A DNA stretch of 64,000 bases from Curtobacterium oceanosedimentum (lineage in GTDB: Bacteria; Actinomycetota; Actinomycetes; Actinomycetales; Microbacteriaceae): NCBI RefSeq assembly GCF_020297365.1, contig NZ_JAIXIG010000020.1:1-64000 (forward strand), given 5' to 3'. The notes below the pieces were generated by a model. It did not search any database. It was not told where the DNA came from and saw nothing but the letters and a program-made list of their open reading frames with translations. The translations under genes and the position numbers were made by a program. This document shows positions 1-9,285 of this stretch, in pieces. The first letter of the stretch is position 1, and each line of letters opens with the position of its first letter.

Positions 1-917
1 CGCTGGACGAACGCGGCGGCTTCCACCTGACGGCCGAGATGCTGCCGGGGATGCGCGAACTCGGCATGACGGAGGCCCAGCTCGACGAGGGCCTGCGTGC
101 CCGCGGTCTCGAGCGGCGCAGCGTCACCGTCCCGGGACACCTCGGCGACCCGATCTCCCTCGCCGTGATCCAGCGCACCGGGCGGACCGGGCCGGCGGCG
201 TGCGCGTACGCCATCCACGGCGGTGGCATGGTGTTCGGCCACCACCTCGGCAACCTCGACTCCTACGACGAGTGGCTGCTCGTGCACGACGTGGTGCTGG
301 TGAGCCCGGACTACCGCCTCGCCCCCGAGCACCCCGACCCCTACCCGGTCGAGGACTGCTACGCCGGGCTGGTCTGGACCGCCGCGCACGCCGACGAGCT
401 CGGCATCGACCCGGAGCGCATCCTGCTGGTCGGGCAGAGCGCCGGCGGCGGGCTCGCGGCCGGGACCGCCCTGCTGGCCCGCGACCGTGGCGGCCCCGAG
501 GTGATCGGACAGGTGCTCATCAGTCCCATGCTCGACGACCGCGACGCGACCTGCTCGGCGCGGCAGTTCGACGGCGTCGGCGTCGCCGACCGTGCGATGG
601 TCGGGTTCGGCTGGGACGCCTTGCTCGGCGACCGGCGCGGTGGCGACGACGTGTCGGCCGCCGCAGCTCCGGCGCGGGCGAGCGACCTGGGCGGGCTGCC
701 GCCCGCGTACGTCGACTGCGGCAGCGCCGAGGTGTTCCGCGACGAGACCGTCGCCTTCGCGAGCGCCCTCTGGGCGGCCGGCGTGCAGGCGGAACTGCAC
801 GTCTGGCCAGGCGCGTTCCACGGATCGTCGAGCATGCTGCCGACGGCGACGCTGTCCCGACGCGCGACACATGCCGTGCGGGAGTGGACCGGTCGCCTGC
901 TCGGTCCCGACGCCTGA
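1..917 (+). CDS. Alpha/beta hydrolase, HSL-like (5'-truncated by window edge)
   Basis: Carboxylesterase/acetylhydrolase of the hormone-sensitive-lipase-like alpha/beta hydrolase fold. The frame is open to base 3, so the true start lies before the window. Visible family marks are the HGGG oxyanion-hole motif (around 218-229), the nucleophile elbow GQSAGG (around 432-449), an acid residue in the segment SAEVFRDE, and the catalytic His in the segment PGAFHGSS near the end. The likely reaction is hydrolysis of short-chain esters; the substrate cannot be told from sequence. It converges on the cysteine desulfurase and the two share a strong hairpin. Confidence 0.85.
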   Translation, partial: LDERGGFHLTAEMLPGMRELGMTEAQLDEGLRARGLERRSVTVPGHLGDPISLAVIQRTGRTGPAACAYAIHGGGMVFGHHLGNLDSYDEWLLVHDVVLVSPDYRLAPEHPDPYPVEDCYAGLVWTAAHADELGIDPERILLVGQSAGGGLAAGTALLARDRGGPEVIGQVLISPMLDDRDATCSARQFDGVGVADRAMVGFGWDALLGDRRGGDDVSAAAAPARASDLGGLPPAYVDCGSAEVFRDETVAFASALWAAGVQAELHVWPGAFHGSSSMLPTATLSRRATHAVREWTGRLLGPDA

Positions 918-924
918 CCGGGCG

Positions 925-958
925 GCGGCACCGCGCTCCCGCCCGGGCGCGGTGCCGC
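925..958. terminator. Convergent hairpin between hydrolase and cysteine desulfurase
   Basis: Perfect 12-bp arms at 925-936 and 947-958 with a 10-nt loop, in a 42-bp convergent spacer. There is no T-run on either strand, as is usual in very GC-rich actinobacteria. It probably terminates both genes. Confidence 0.7.
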
Positions 959-959
959 G

Positions 960-2141
960 CTACCGCCCCAGCAGCGGCTCGCGCGAGGCCATCCCCGCCG
1001 CACCGGCCCGTGCGACCGCGTCCGGCAGGGCAGCCAGGAACGCGTCGACGTCGGCGTCCGTCGAGGTGTGCCCCAGCGTGATGCGGAGCGCGCCGCGGGC
1101 GTCCTGTTCGGACAGGCCCATCGCGAGCAGCACGTGCGAGGCCTCGGGGACCCCGGCCTGGCAGGCCGACCCGGTCGACACGGCGACCCCGGCGGCGTCG
1201 AGCAGGAACAGGAGCGAGTCCCCCTCGCACCCGGGGAACGTGAAGTGCGCGTTGCCGGGCAGCCGGTCGGTCGGGTCCCCCATCAGCACCGCCGACGGCA
1301 CGGCCGCGCGCACGCCGTCGACCAACCGGTCACGCAGGGCGGCGAGCGACGGGTGCGGCAGGGGCTCGGCGACGGCCGCGGTGGCCGCGACGCCGAACGC
1401 GGCCGCCGCCGGGGCGTCCTGCGTGCCGCTCCGCACCTGCCGCTGCTGCCCACCGCCGTGGATCAGGGGCTCGACCGTGGCCCGCCGACCGAGCACGAGG
1501 GCACCGATGCCGACCGGGCCGCCGACCTTGTGCGCCGAGACGCTCAGCGCGTCGAGGCCGGACGCGGCGAACGACACGGGCACCTGCCCGTAGGCGGCGA
1601 CGGCGTCGCTGTGCACGGGCACGCCGACGGCGTGCGCGAGGTCCACGATCCGTGACACGGGCTGGACGGTGCCCACCTCGTTGTTCGCCCACAGGAACGT
1701 GACCAGGGCGACGTCGTCGGCGGAGGCGAGTCGCGCCTCCAGGCCGGCCAGGTCGACGCGACCGTGCGCGTCCAACGGGACCACGTCGATCACCGCGCCC
1801 TCGTGCGTCTCCAACCAGGTGAGGGTGTCGACCGTGGCGTGGTGCTCGCCGCCCGGGACGACGATGCGCGGTCGCGCGCGGTCGCGCTGGCGCGCCCAGA
1901 ACAGGCCCTTCACGGCGAGGTTGATGCTCTCGGTCCCGCCCGAGGTGAACACCACCTCGACCGGGTCGGCGTCGAGCGAGCGGGCGACGGCCGCGCGGCC
2001 GTCCTCGAGCAGCATCTTCGCGCGCTGCCCGGCGCTGTGGATCGACGAGGGGTTGCCGACGGTGCCGAGCGCCTCGGTGAAGGCGGCGAGCGCCTCCGGC
2101 AGCATCGGCGTCGTCGCGGCGTGGTCGAGGTAGACCGTCAC
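960..2141 (-). CDS. Cysteine desulfurase (NifS/IscS-like, PLP-dependent)
   Basis: Pyridoxal-phosphate enzyme of 393 residues that takes sulfur from cysteine, leaving alanine, for Fe-S clusters or tRNA thiolation. Seen: N-terminal YLDHAATTP, the HHATVD segment, the PLP lysine in SAHKVGGPVG, and the active-site Cys in STGSACQAG. Start chosen as GTG at 2141 because a GAAGGGG ribosome-binding sequence sits just upstream and the conserved YLDHAATTP follows at once. A GTG two codons earlier is possible. No scaffold or mnmA gene is next to it, so its acceptor is unknown. It is divergent from glgX, with 60 bp between starts. Confidence 0.93.
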   Translation of the reverse strand: MTVYLDHAATTPMLPEALAAFTEALGTVGNPSSIHSAGQRAKMLLEDGRAAVARSLDADPVEVVFTSGGTESINLAVKGLFWARQRDRARPRIVVPGGEHHATVDTLTWLETHEGAVIDVVPLDAHGRVDLAGLEARLASADDVALVTFLWANNEVGTVQPVSRIVDLAHAVGVPVHSDAVAAYGQVPVSFAASGLDALSVSAHKVGGPVGIGALVLGRRATVEPLIHGGGQQRQVRSGTQDAPAAAAFGVAATAAVAEPLPHPSLAALRDRLVDGVRAAVPSAVLMGDPTDRLPGNAHFTFPGCEGDSLLFLLDAAGVAVSTGSACQAGVPEASHVLLAMGLSEQDARGALRITLGHTSTDADVDAFLAALPDAVARAGAAGMASREPLLGR

Positions 2142-2189
2142 GTGCACCCCTTCGGATCGAGCGATGTCCAGGATACGCGCCGGTCCTCG

Positions 2190-2195
2190 TACCCT
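2190..2195 (+). promoter_or_regulatory. -10 box of leaderless-type glgX promoter
   Basis: TACCCT (TANNNT) ends exactly 6 nt before the GTG start of glgX and no Shine-Dalgarno sequence is present. Transcription would therefore start at or beside the start codon. Confidence 0.6.
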
Positions 2196-2201
2196 TGACG
2201 C

Positions 2202-4274
2202 GTGCACGAGACAGCGATCGACCACACGCCGGGGTTCTCCCTCGGGGGGACCGTCCCGCGGTTCACCCTGCGGTCCGCCTCGGCGACGGACGTCGTGCTG
2301 GTGGTGCAGGGCGCCGGTGGTCCGCCGGTCCGGCACCCGCTCGACCGCGTCGCCGGGACCGACGTGTGGACCGTCGAGGTCCCCGGGGTCGCACCGGGCG
2401 ACCGGTACCACCTGCTCGTCGACGGGCCGTCGGGGCCCCGCCACGAGTTCGACCCGGGCCGACCACTGCTCGACCCGTACGCGCGCGGCATCGCGCCGAC
2501 CGGCTCCGACGAGCACGACGGCCCGCGCTGGACCAGCGTCGTCGTCGACGAGGCGTTCGACTGGGGCGGGGTCACGAAGCCACTGGTCCCCCTCGACCGG
2601 GCCGTGGTCTACGAGGCGAACGTCCGGACCCTGACCGCGGCGAACCCGCACCTGCCGGAGCACCTGCGCGGCACGTACGCCGGGGTCGCGCACGAGAGCA
2701 CGATCGCGCACCTGCACCGGATCGGCGTCACGACGCTCGAGCTGCTGCCCGTGCACGCGTTCGACACCGAGCGGTGGCTGCGCGACGCCGGTCGGGAGAA
2801 CGCATGGGGCTACAACACGCTCGGGTTCTTCGCGCCGCACGCCGCGCACGCCTCGGTACCCGCCCGGCACGAGGGCGCCGGCGCCGTCCTGCGGGAGTTC
2901 AAGGGCATGGTCCGGCTGCTGCACGAGGCCGGCATCCAGGTCGTCCTCGACGTCGTCTACAACCACACGGCAGAAGAGGGCCTGGGTGGTCCGACGACGA
3001 GCCTGCGGGGCATCGACGGTGCGGACCGCTACCGCTGGGCGCCGACCGACCCGCCACGCCGGGACGCGTACTTCGACACCACCGGGTGCGGGAACACCCT
3101 CGACACCTCGGTGGAGGCCACCGCCGACCTGGTCGTCGACAGCCTGGTGTACTGGGCGCGCGAGGTGCAGGTCGACGGGTTCCGCTTCGACCTGATGGCC
3201 GCCCTGGCCCGCGACGGCGAGCACCGCTTCGACCCGTCGCACCCGGTGCTCGAACGCATCCGGAACCACCCCGACCTGCAGGACACCCTGGTGATCGCCG
3301 AGCCGTGGGACGTCGGCCCGGACGGTTGGAAGACGGGAGCGTTCGGAGCAGCGGGATCCCGCACGAGCGAGTGGAACGACGGGTTCCGCAACACGGTCCG
3401 CCAGTTCTGGCTCACCGACATCGCCGAGGAACGCCGCACCGGGCTGCCCCAGACGGGGATCGGCGCGCTCGCCGGAGCCCTGACCGGGTCGCGTCACGTG
3501 TTCGGCGCCGAGCGCGGCCCGCTGGCGAGCGTCAACTTCGTGACCGCGCACGACGGCTTCACCCTGCTCGACCTGGTGTCGTACGACGGCAAGCACAACG
3601 AGGCCAACGGCGAGGACAACCGGGACGGGTCGAACGACAACCGGTCGTTCAACCACGGCATCGAGGGCGACACCGCCGACCGCGGGGTGCGCGCTGCACG
3701 GGGTCGGTCGATGCGGAACCTCGTGGCGACGCTCATGCTCTCCGCCGGGGTCCCGATGCTCACCGCCGGCGACGAGCGCAGTCGCACCCAGCACGGCAAC
3801 AACAACGCCTACGTGGTCTCCGACGACCTGACGCCGGTGGACTGGTCCGACGACGAGGACGCCGAGGCCATGACCGAGGCCGTCGCGGCGCTCGCCCGGC
3901 TGCGGGCCGCGCACCCGGCGCTCCGCCCGACCCGGTTCGGCGTCGACGGGCAGGAGACGCCCGGTGCGTCGCGCATGTCCTGGTACGGGCCGGACGGCCA
4001 CCCGATGACCGTCGAGGGCTGGGACCAGCCGGTGCACCGCGCCCTGCAGTACTTCGTCGCGTCGACGCCGGAGGACGGACCGTCCGACCGCGTGCTCGTC
4101 GTGGTGCACGGCAGCGGCCGCACGCGCGACCTGACCCTGCCGGTGCACGAGGACGTGACCGGGTACCGGCTCGCCTGGTCGAGCGAGAAGCACCGCGACC
4201 ACGAGCGCCTGCGACCGGCCGGCCAGGTCTTCACGGCGTACGGGCCCGGCATCCACCTGTTCGAGGTGGCGTAG
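2202..4274 (+). CDS. glgX: Glycogen debranching enzyme GlgX (isoamylase type)
   Basis: 690-residue GH13 enzyme expected to cleave alpha-1,6 branches of glycogen that have been shortened by phosphorylase. An N-terminal CBM48-like domain (about 1-110) precedes the catalytic barrel. GH13 conserved regions are visible: LDVVYNHT, the nucleophile Asp in FRFDLMA, the acid Glu in VIAEPWD, and TAHDGFT. The GTG start at 2202 has no SD and fits a leaderless transcript. It is followed by glgE and glgB, giving a glycogen/alpha-glucan metabolism cluster, but is separated from them by 259 bp holding several palindromes. An alternative name would be maltooligosyltrehalose trehalohydrolase, less likely given length and start region. 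Confidence 0.9.
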   Translation: MHETAIDHTPGFSLGGTVPRFTLRSASATDVVLVVQGAGGPPVRHPLDRVAGTDVWTVEVPGVAPGDRYHLLVDGPSGPRHEFDPGRPLLDPYARGIAPTGSDEHDGPRWTSVVVDEAFDWGGVTKPLVPLDRAVVYEANVRTLTAANPHLPEHLRGTYAGVAHESTIAHLHRIGVTTLELLPVHAFDTERWLRDAGRENAWGYNTLGFFAPHAAHASVPARHEGAGAVLREFKGMVRLLHEAGIQVVLDVVYNHTAEEGLGGPTTSLRGIDGADRYRWAPTDPPRRDAYFDTTGCGNTLDTSVEATADLVVDSLVYWAREVQVDGFRFDLMAALARDGEHRFDPSHPVLERIRNHPDLQDTLVIAEPWDVGPDGWKTGAFGAAGSRTSEWNDGFRNTVRQFWLTDIAEERRTGLPQTGIGALAGALTGSRHVFGAERGPLASVNFVTAHDGFTLLDLVSYDGKHNEANGEDNRDGSNDNRSFNHGIEGDTADRGVRAARGRSMRNLVATLMLSAGVPMLTAGDERSRTQHGNNNAYVVSDDLTPVDWSDDEDAEAMTEAVAALARLRAAHPALRPTRFGVDGQETPGASRMSWYGPDGHPMTVEGWDQPVHRALQYFVASTPEDGPSDRVLVVVHGSGRTRDLTLPVHEDVTGYRLAWSSEKHRDHERLRPAGQVFTAYGPGIHLFEVA

Positions 4275-4316
4275 GGCGGGGGCTCGCGCGGGCGCTCGCG
4301 CGCGCTCGTCCGTCGC

Positions 4317-4382
4317 GTCGCGCCCCGCTGCCGCCGTCGCGCCCCGGAGCGTCGGGGCGCGACGACCCTAGCGGGGCGCGAC
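4317..4382. repeat. Nested palindrome array between glgX and glgE
   Basis: Outer arms 4317-4329 and 4370-4382 are a perfect 13-bp inverted repeat. Inside it lies a second perfect 12-bp inverted repeat (4335-4346 and 4353-4364). All four arms share the core GTCGCGCCCCG in alternating orientation. The RNA could fold as a stem-loop on a stem or as two alternative hairpins. No coding capacity is evident. Confidence 0.85.
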
Positions 4383-4401
4383 ACGGTCGTGACCGACAGG
4401 C

Positions 4402-4443
4402 GGACGGGAGGCCCGTGGCGGCCCCGTCCCGCGCCTCCCGTCC
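4402..4443 (+). terminator. GGGAGGC-family hairpin after glgX
   Basis: Arms GGACGGGAGGC (4402-4412) and GCCTCCCGTCC (4433-4443) around a 20-nt interior. It shares its core with several other 3'-end palindromes in the window. It follows the nested palindrome and precedes glgE, so it probably separates the two transcripts. Confidence 0.65.
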
Positions 4444-4520
4444 GTCCCTGCACAGGCACGGGCGGCCGGCGCGCCGTCCACACGACACGCGTTCCGGGGA
4501 ACGTCCGGGCGGCTTCCGGG

Positions 4521-4526
4521 TAGCGT
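4521..4526 (+). promoter_or_regulatory. -10 box of leaderless-type glgE promoter
   Basis: TAGCGT ends 7 nt before the GTG start of glgE, with no SD between them. This indicates a promoter of its own for glgE-glgB. Confidence 0.55.
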
Positions 4527-4533
4527 CGCCTCC

Positions 4534-6534
4534 GTGGCCACCGCAGACCGACCCCGCCGCCCGAAGATCGGGCGCATCCCGATCACCGAGCTCGCCCCGA
4601 GGACGCCCAACGGCTTCCCCGGCAAGGCATTCGACGGCGAGGTGATCACGTTCGGTGCGACCGTCTTCCGAGAAGGACACGGCATCATCGGCGCCGACCT
4701 CGTCCTCGAGCGCCCCGACGGTGGCACCCGCACCGTCCCCCTGACCCTCGGCACGCCCGGGACCGACCGCTACGAGGCGACCGTGCAGGTCGACCACGTC
4801 GGCGTCTGGACCTGGCACGTCGAGTCCTACTCCGACGACTGGGCCAGCTGGCTGCACGCCGCACGCCTGAAGATCGCGGCCGGCGTGGACACCGAGGCCA
4901 CCCTGCTCGACGGCGCCGTGCTGCTCGACCGCCTGGCCGACGAGACCGGCTCCCCCGCCGCCACCCGGGCGGCCGCGCGCATCCGCGACACCGACCTGGA
5001 CCCGGCCGAACGGCTCGCCGCCGTCGACGACCCGCGGATCGTCGCCGAGGTCGAGGACGCCCCGCTCACCTCGCTGCGCACGCACTCCGCCACGCAGCTG
5101 CTCGACGTCGAACGCACCCGCGCCGGCGTCGGCTCCTGGTACGAGTTCTTCCCCCGGTCCGAGGGCGCGAAGAAGAACCCCGACGGCTCCTGGAAGAGCG
5201 GCGACTTCCGCACCGCTGCCCGTCGTCTGCCCGCCGTCGCCCGCATGGGCTTCGACGTGATCTACCTGCCGCCGATCCACCCCATCGGCACGACCGCGCG
5301 CAAGGGGCCGAACAACACCCTCACCCCCGGACCGCACGACCCGGGCAGCCCCTGGGCGATCGGCTCCCCCGAGGGCGGCCACGACGCCATCCACCCCGAC
5401 CTCGGCACCGAGGACGACTTCCGCGACTTCGTCGAGACCGCGAAGAACACCGGCATGGAGGTGGCGCTCGACTTCGCCCTGCAGTGCTCCCCCGACCACC
5501 CCTGGGTCACCGAGCACCCGGAGTGGTTCACCCAGCGCGCCGACGGCTCCATCGCGACGGCCGAGAACCCGCCGAAGCGGTACCAGGACATCTACCCGAT
5601 CCAGTTCGACACCGACCCCGAGGGGCTCGTCGCCGAGGTCGAGCGAGTCCTGCGGCACTGGATCGCGTTCGGCATCCGCATCTTCCGCGTCGACAACCCG
5701 CACACCAAGCCGCTGTGGTTCTGGGAGCGGGTCATCCGCGAGATCCGCGACGAGCACCCCGACACGGTGTTCCTCGCCGAGGCGTTCACCCGCCCGGCGA
5801 TGATGCGCGCCCTCGCCGAGGCCGGGTTCCAGCAGTCGTACTCGTACTTCACCTGGCGAAACACGAAGGAGGAGATCGAGGAGTACTTCACCGAGCTCTC
5901 CCACGAGACGAGCGCGTACCTGCGTCCGAACCTCTTCGTGAACACGCCCGACATCCTCACCGAGTACCTGCAGTTCGGCGGCCGTGCCGGCTACAAGGTG
6001 CGTGCGGCGCTCGCCGCCACCGGTGCCCCGACCTGGGGCATGTACGCCGGGTACGAGCTCTTCGAGGACGTCGCCCGCCCGGGCTCGGAAGAGAACATCG
6101 ACAACGAGAAGTACGAGTACAAGCCCCGCGACTTCGCGCTCGCCGAGGCCGAGGGCGCGTCCCTCGCGCCGTACGTCACGATGCTCAACCGCCTCCGCGC
6201 CGCGCACCCCGCCCTGCGGCAGCTGCGGAACCTGCACGTGCACGCCGCCGAGGACCCGGCGATCGTCGTCTACTCGAAGCACCTGCCGGGAGCGTTCATC
6301 CGGTCGGGCCGCGACGACACCGTGATCGTCGTCGCCAACGTCGACCCGCACTCCGCTCGTGAGACCACCGTGCACCTGGACCTCGCCGCCCTCGGCCTGC
6401 CCGCCGACGGCCTGTTCGACGTCCGTGACGTCGTGACCGGCCAGCGCTGGGTCTGGGGCGCGTCGAACTACGTGCGCCTGGACGCGTTCCAGGAGCCCGT
6501 GCACCTGCTCGTCGTGGAAGGACCGCACCGATGA
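4534..6534 (+). CDS. glgE: Alpha-1,4-glucan:maltose-1-phosphate maltosyltransferase GlgE
   Basis: 666-residue GH13_3 enzyme that adds maltosyl units from maltose 1-phosphate to alpha-glucan chains. Typical of actinobacteria: N-terminal beta domain starting with the P-R-T-P-N-G-F-P-K type segment, long helical insert, then the catalytic barrel with the nucleophile Asp in FRVDNPHTK, acid/base Glu in FLAEAFTRP, and VNTPDI. The length matches the family. The start is GTG with no SD and an upstream -10 box. The last codons overlap glgB (ATGA), so the two are translationally coupled. The maltose-1-P suppliers treS and pep2, or glgM, are not in the window. Confidence 0.95.
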   Translation: MATADRPRRPKIGRIPITELAPRTPNGFPGKAFDGEVITFGATVFREGHGIIGADLVLERPDGGTRTVPLTLGTPGTDRYEATVQVDHVGVWTWHVESYSDDWASWLHAARLKIAAGVDTEATLLDGAVLLDRLADETGSPAATRAAARIRDTDLDPAERLAAVDDPRIVAEVEDAPLTSLRTHSATQLLDVERTRAGVGSWYEFFPRSEGAKKNPDGSWKSGDFRTAARRLPAVARMGFDVIYLPPIHPIGTTARKGPNNTLTPGPHDPGSPWAIGSPEGGHDAIHPDLGTEDDFRDFVETAKNTGMEVALDFALQCSPDHPWVTEHPEWFTQRADGSIATAENPPKRYQDIYPIQFDTDPEGLVAEVERVLRHWIAFGIRIFRVDNPHTKPLWFWERVIREIRDEHPDTVFLAEAFTRPAMMRALAEAGFQQSYSYFTWRNTKEEIEEYFTELSHETSAYLRPNLFVNTPDILTEYLQFGGRAGYKVRAALAATGAPTWGMYAGYELFEDVARPGSEENIDNEKYEYKPRDFALAEAEGASLAPYVTMLNRLRAAHPALRQLRNLHVHAAEDPAIVVYSKHLPGAFIRSGRDDTVIVVANVDPHSARETTVHLDLAALGLPADGLFDVRDVVTGQRWVWGASNYVRLDAFQEPVHLLVVEGPHR

Positions 6535-9083
6535 CCAACGACCCGACCGACCCCACGAAGCGCGGACCGGGCGTGCCCCCGGTGCCGCCTCCGCCGCCGG
6601 CCGTGCGCCGCACCGAGCCGCGGGTCTCCGCCCCGCACGAGGACCTGCCGGGCGCCCCGACGCCCGAGCGCGAGGCCCCCGACCGCGGTGTCGACGAGTC
6701 CGCCACGCTCGCCGGACACCCGGCCGACGCGACGCACCCGCGGGTGCCGCCCGTCGACGCCGCCCCGACCGCCGCCGTCCCCGGCGTGCAGAGCGTCCCT
6801 CCGGGAGGCGCCACCCCCGTCGTCCCGCCGGCCTCCGTCGAGACGCCGGTCGCCACGACGGCCGCGCCCCCGGCTCCTGCAGGTGCCCCCACGGACCCCC
6901 GTCCCGCTCCGATCGAGGACTGGCTGCGCCAGCAGGTCGCCGAGGGCCGCTGGTCGCAGCCGCACGACGTGCTCGGCCCGCACCCCGTCGACGGCGGTAC
7001 CAGCGTGCGGGTCGTCCGGCACCTCGCCCGAGCGGTGCGGATCGTCCGCCCCGACGGCGACGACGTCGAGCTCACCCACGAGGGCGACGGCCTCTGGGCC
7101 GGTGCGACGTCCGACGACCTCGGGCGCTACCGGGTCGAGGCAGACTACGACCGCGACGAGTCGAACGACGACGACGCCACCTGGACCACCGACGACGCGT
7201 ACCGGTTCGCGCCGACGCTCGGCGAGCTCGACCTGCACCTGTTCGGCGAGGGCCGTGACGAGCAGCTCTGGCACCACCTCGGCGCCCACGTCCGCACGGT
7301 CGACGGCGTGGACGGCGTCGCCTTCGCCGTGTGGGCGCCCCGCGCCACCGCGGTCCGCGTGATCGGCGACTTCGAGGGCTGGGCGGGCCGCACGACCGCG
7401 ATGCGCCGCCTGAGCGACCTGGGCGTCTGGGAGCTGTTCTGGCCCGGAGCCGTCGCCGGACAGCGCTACAAGTTCCAGATCCTCACCGACTCGGGCTGGG
7501 TCGAGCGTGCGGACCCCTTCGCCCGCGAAGCCGAGATCGCCCCCGCGACCGCGTCCGTCATCACGGAGTCCACCTACGCGTGGTCCGAGGGCGACCGGGC
7601 GTGGATGGAGCAGCGCGCCCAGAGCACCACGCACGACAAGCCCATGAGCGTCTACGAGGTCCACCTCGGCTCGTGGCGTCCCGGCCTGTCGTACCGCGAG
7701 GTCGCCGACCAGCTCATCGGCCACGTGCAGTACACCGGCTTCACCCACGTCGAGTTCCTGCCGCTCGCCGAGCACCCCTTCGGCGGCTCGTGGGGCTACC
7801 AGGTCACCGGGTACTACGCGCCGACCGCGCGGTACGGCTCCCCGGACGACCTGCGCTACCTGATCGACCGCCTGCACTCTGCCGGCATCGGCGTGATCAT
7901 GGACTGGGTCCCCGGACACTTCCCCAAGGACGAGTGGGCGCTCGGTCGCTTCGACGGACACGCGCTGTTCGAGCACCCGGACCCCCGCCGCGGCGAACAG
8001 CTCGACTGGGGCACCTACGTGTTCGACTTCGGGCAGCCGCAGGTGCGGAACTTCCTGGTCGCCAACGCCCTGTACTGGCTCGAGGAGTTCCACATCGACG
8101 GCCTACGGGTCGACGCCGTCGCCTCGATCCTGTACCTCGACTACTCCCGCACCGACTGGCTGCCGAACATCCACGGCGGCCGCGAGAACCTGGACGCCGT
8201 CGCGTTCCTGCAGGAGACCAACGCCACGGCCTACAAGCGCTACCCCGGCATCGTCATGATCGCCGAGGAGAGCACCTCGTGGCCGGGCGTCACCCAGCCG
8301 ACGAGCGCGGGTGGCCTCGGGTTCGGTCAGAAGTGGAACATGGGCTGGATGCACGACACGCTCGAGTACGTGCAGCGCGACCCGGCGTACCGCAGCTACC
8401 ACCACGACGAGATCACGTTCTCGTTCGTCTACGCCTTCAGCGAGCAGTTCACCCTGCCGATCAGCCACGACGAGGTCGTGCACGGCAAGGGTTCGCTGTA
8501 CGGCAAGATGCCCGGCGACGAGTGGCAGAAGCTCGCGAACGTGCGCGCCTACCTGGCGTTCATGTGGGCGCACCCCGGCAAGCAGCTGCTCTTCATGGGC
8601 CAGGAGTTCGCCCAGCCCTCCGAGTGGTCCGAGGCCAAGGGGCTCGACTGGTGGCTCCTCGACCAGCCCGGGCACCGCGGCGTGCAGGACCTGGTCGCCG
8701 AGCTCAACCGCGTGTACAAGGACTCCCCCGCGCTCTGGACGCACGACGCGACGGCCGAGGGCTTCGAGTGGATCGAGGGCGGCGACGCGCCGCACTCGAC
8801 GCTCGGGTTCCTGCGGAAGGACGGCGACGACCGGGTCGCGGTGTTCGTGAACTTCTCGGGTGTGCCCGTGGAGCGCCGGTTCGGTCTGCCGGCTGCCGGC
8901 GAGTGGCACGAGGTGCTCAACTCGGACGCCACGGAGTACGGCGGCTCCGGTGTCGGCAACTACGGCGTCGTCACCGCGGACGAGACCCCGTGGGCGGGCC
9001 GACCGGCCTCGGCGAACCTGGTGGTGCCGCCGCTCGGCGCCGTCTGGCTGAAGCTGGCGCAGGAGCCCGACGCGCGTTCCTGA
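6531..9083 (+). CDS. glgB: 1,4-alpha-glucan branching enzyme GlgB with disordered N-terminal extension
   Basis: 850 residues, longer than the usual 630-740. It introduces alpha-1,6 branches into the GlgE product. Residues 1-126 are a Pro/Ala/Thr-rich extension without recognisable fold. Then come the N1 and CBM48 domains and the GH13_9 barrel, with WVPGHFPKD, nucleophile Asp in [16 protein letters not shown], Glu in [12 protein letters not shown], and [13 protein letters not shown]. It overlaps glgE by 4 nt. The extension is in the same frame and has the same codon bias. An internal start near residue 120 would give a conventional length, but no Met/Val with a convincing SD was chosen. Confidence 0.95.
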   Translation: MTNDPTDPTKRGPGVPPVPPPPPAVRRTEPRVSAPHEDLPGAPTPEREAPDRGVDESATLAGHPADATHPRVPPVDAAPTAAVPGVQSVPPGGATPVVPPASVETPVATTAAPPAPAGAPTDPRPAPIEDWLRQQVAEGRWSQPHDVLGPHPVDGGTSVRVVRHLARAVRIVRPDGDDVELTHEGDGLWAGATSDDLGRYRVEADYDRDESNDDDATWTTDDAYRFAPTLGELDLHLFGEGRDEQLWHHLGAHVRTVDGVDGVAFAVWAPRATAVRVIGDFEGWAGRTTAMRRLSDLGVWELFWPGAVAGQRYKFQILTDSGWVERADPFAREAEIAPATASVITESTYAWSEGDRAWMEQRAQSTTHDKPMSVYEVHLGSWRPGLSYREVADQLIGHVQYTGFTHVEFLPLAEHPFGGSWGYQVTGYYAPTARYGSPDDLRYLIDRLHSAGIGVIMDWVPGHFPKDEWALGRFDGHALFEHPDPRRGEQLDWGTYVFDFGQPQVRNFLVANALYWLEEFHIDGLRVDAVASILYLDYSRTDWLPNIHGGRENLDAVAFLQETNATAYKRYPGIVMIAEESTSWPGVTQPTSAGGLGFGQKWNMGWMHDTLEYVQRDPAYRSYHHDEITFSFVYAFSEQFTLPISHDEVVHGKGSLYGKMPGDEWQKLANVRAYLAFMWAHPGKQLLFMGQEFAQPSEWSEAKGLDWWLLDQPGHRGVQDLVAELNRVYKDSPALWTHDATAEGFEWIEGGDAPHSTLGFLRKDGDDRVAVFVNFSGVPVERRFGLPAAGEWHEVLNSDATEYGGSGVGNYGVVTADETPWAGRPASANLVVPPLGAVWLKLAQEPDARS

Positions 9084-9099
9084 CGCGACCACCTGACGG

Positions 9100-9137
9100 A
9101 CGGGAGGCCCGGTGCCAGCTGGCACCGGGCCTCCCGT
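9100..9137. terminator. 38-nt perfect palindrome after glgB
   Basis: Perfect palindrome from 9100 to 9137 with the GGGAGGC core and central GGTGCCAGCTGGCACC. The same central sequence recurs at 46795-46832. It lies just past the glgB stop, between glgB and the convergent thioredoxin gene. Confidence 0.8.
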
Positions 9138-9177
9138 CTGTGCACACGCGACGCGGCAGTGAGTCACGCGTGCGCGC

Positions 9178-9258
9178 GACGCCGTCGTGTCATCGAGACG
9201 CCCCGGACGTGACGAGACGCCGCCGGATCCGGCGGCGTCTCGTCACGACGACGGCGTC
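9178..9258. repeat. Second nested palindrome between glgB and the thioredoxin gene
   Basis: A perfect 38-nt palindrome occupies 9209-9246. An outer inverted repeat, GACGCCGTCGT (9178-9188) and ACGACGGCGTC (9248-9258), brackets it. It probably terminates the minus-strand thioredoxin gene. The box-within-a-box layout repeats that seen at 4317-4382, with a different sequence. Confidence 0.75.
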
Positions 9259-9285
9259 ATGTTCGCCGCGTGGTGTCTCCCGGGC

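Noticed and set aside
4231..6528. 765-codon minus-strand frame opposite glgE
   Set aside because: The opposite frame is mirrored GC-biased codons of glgE; no motif, no start signal.
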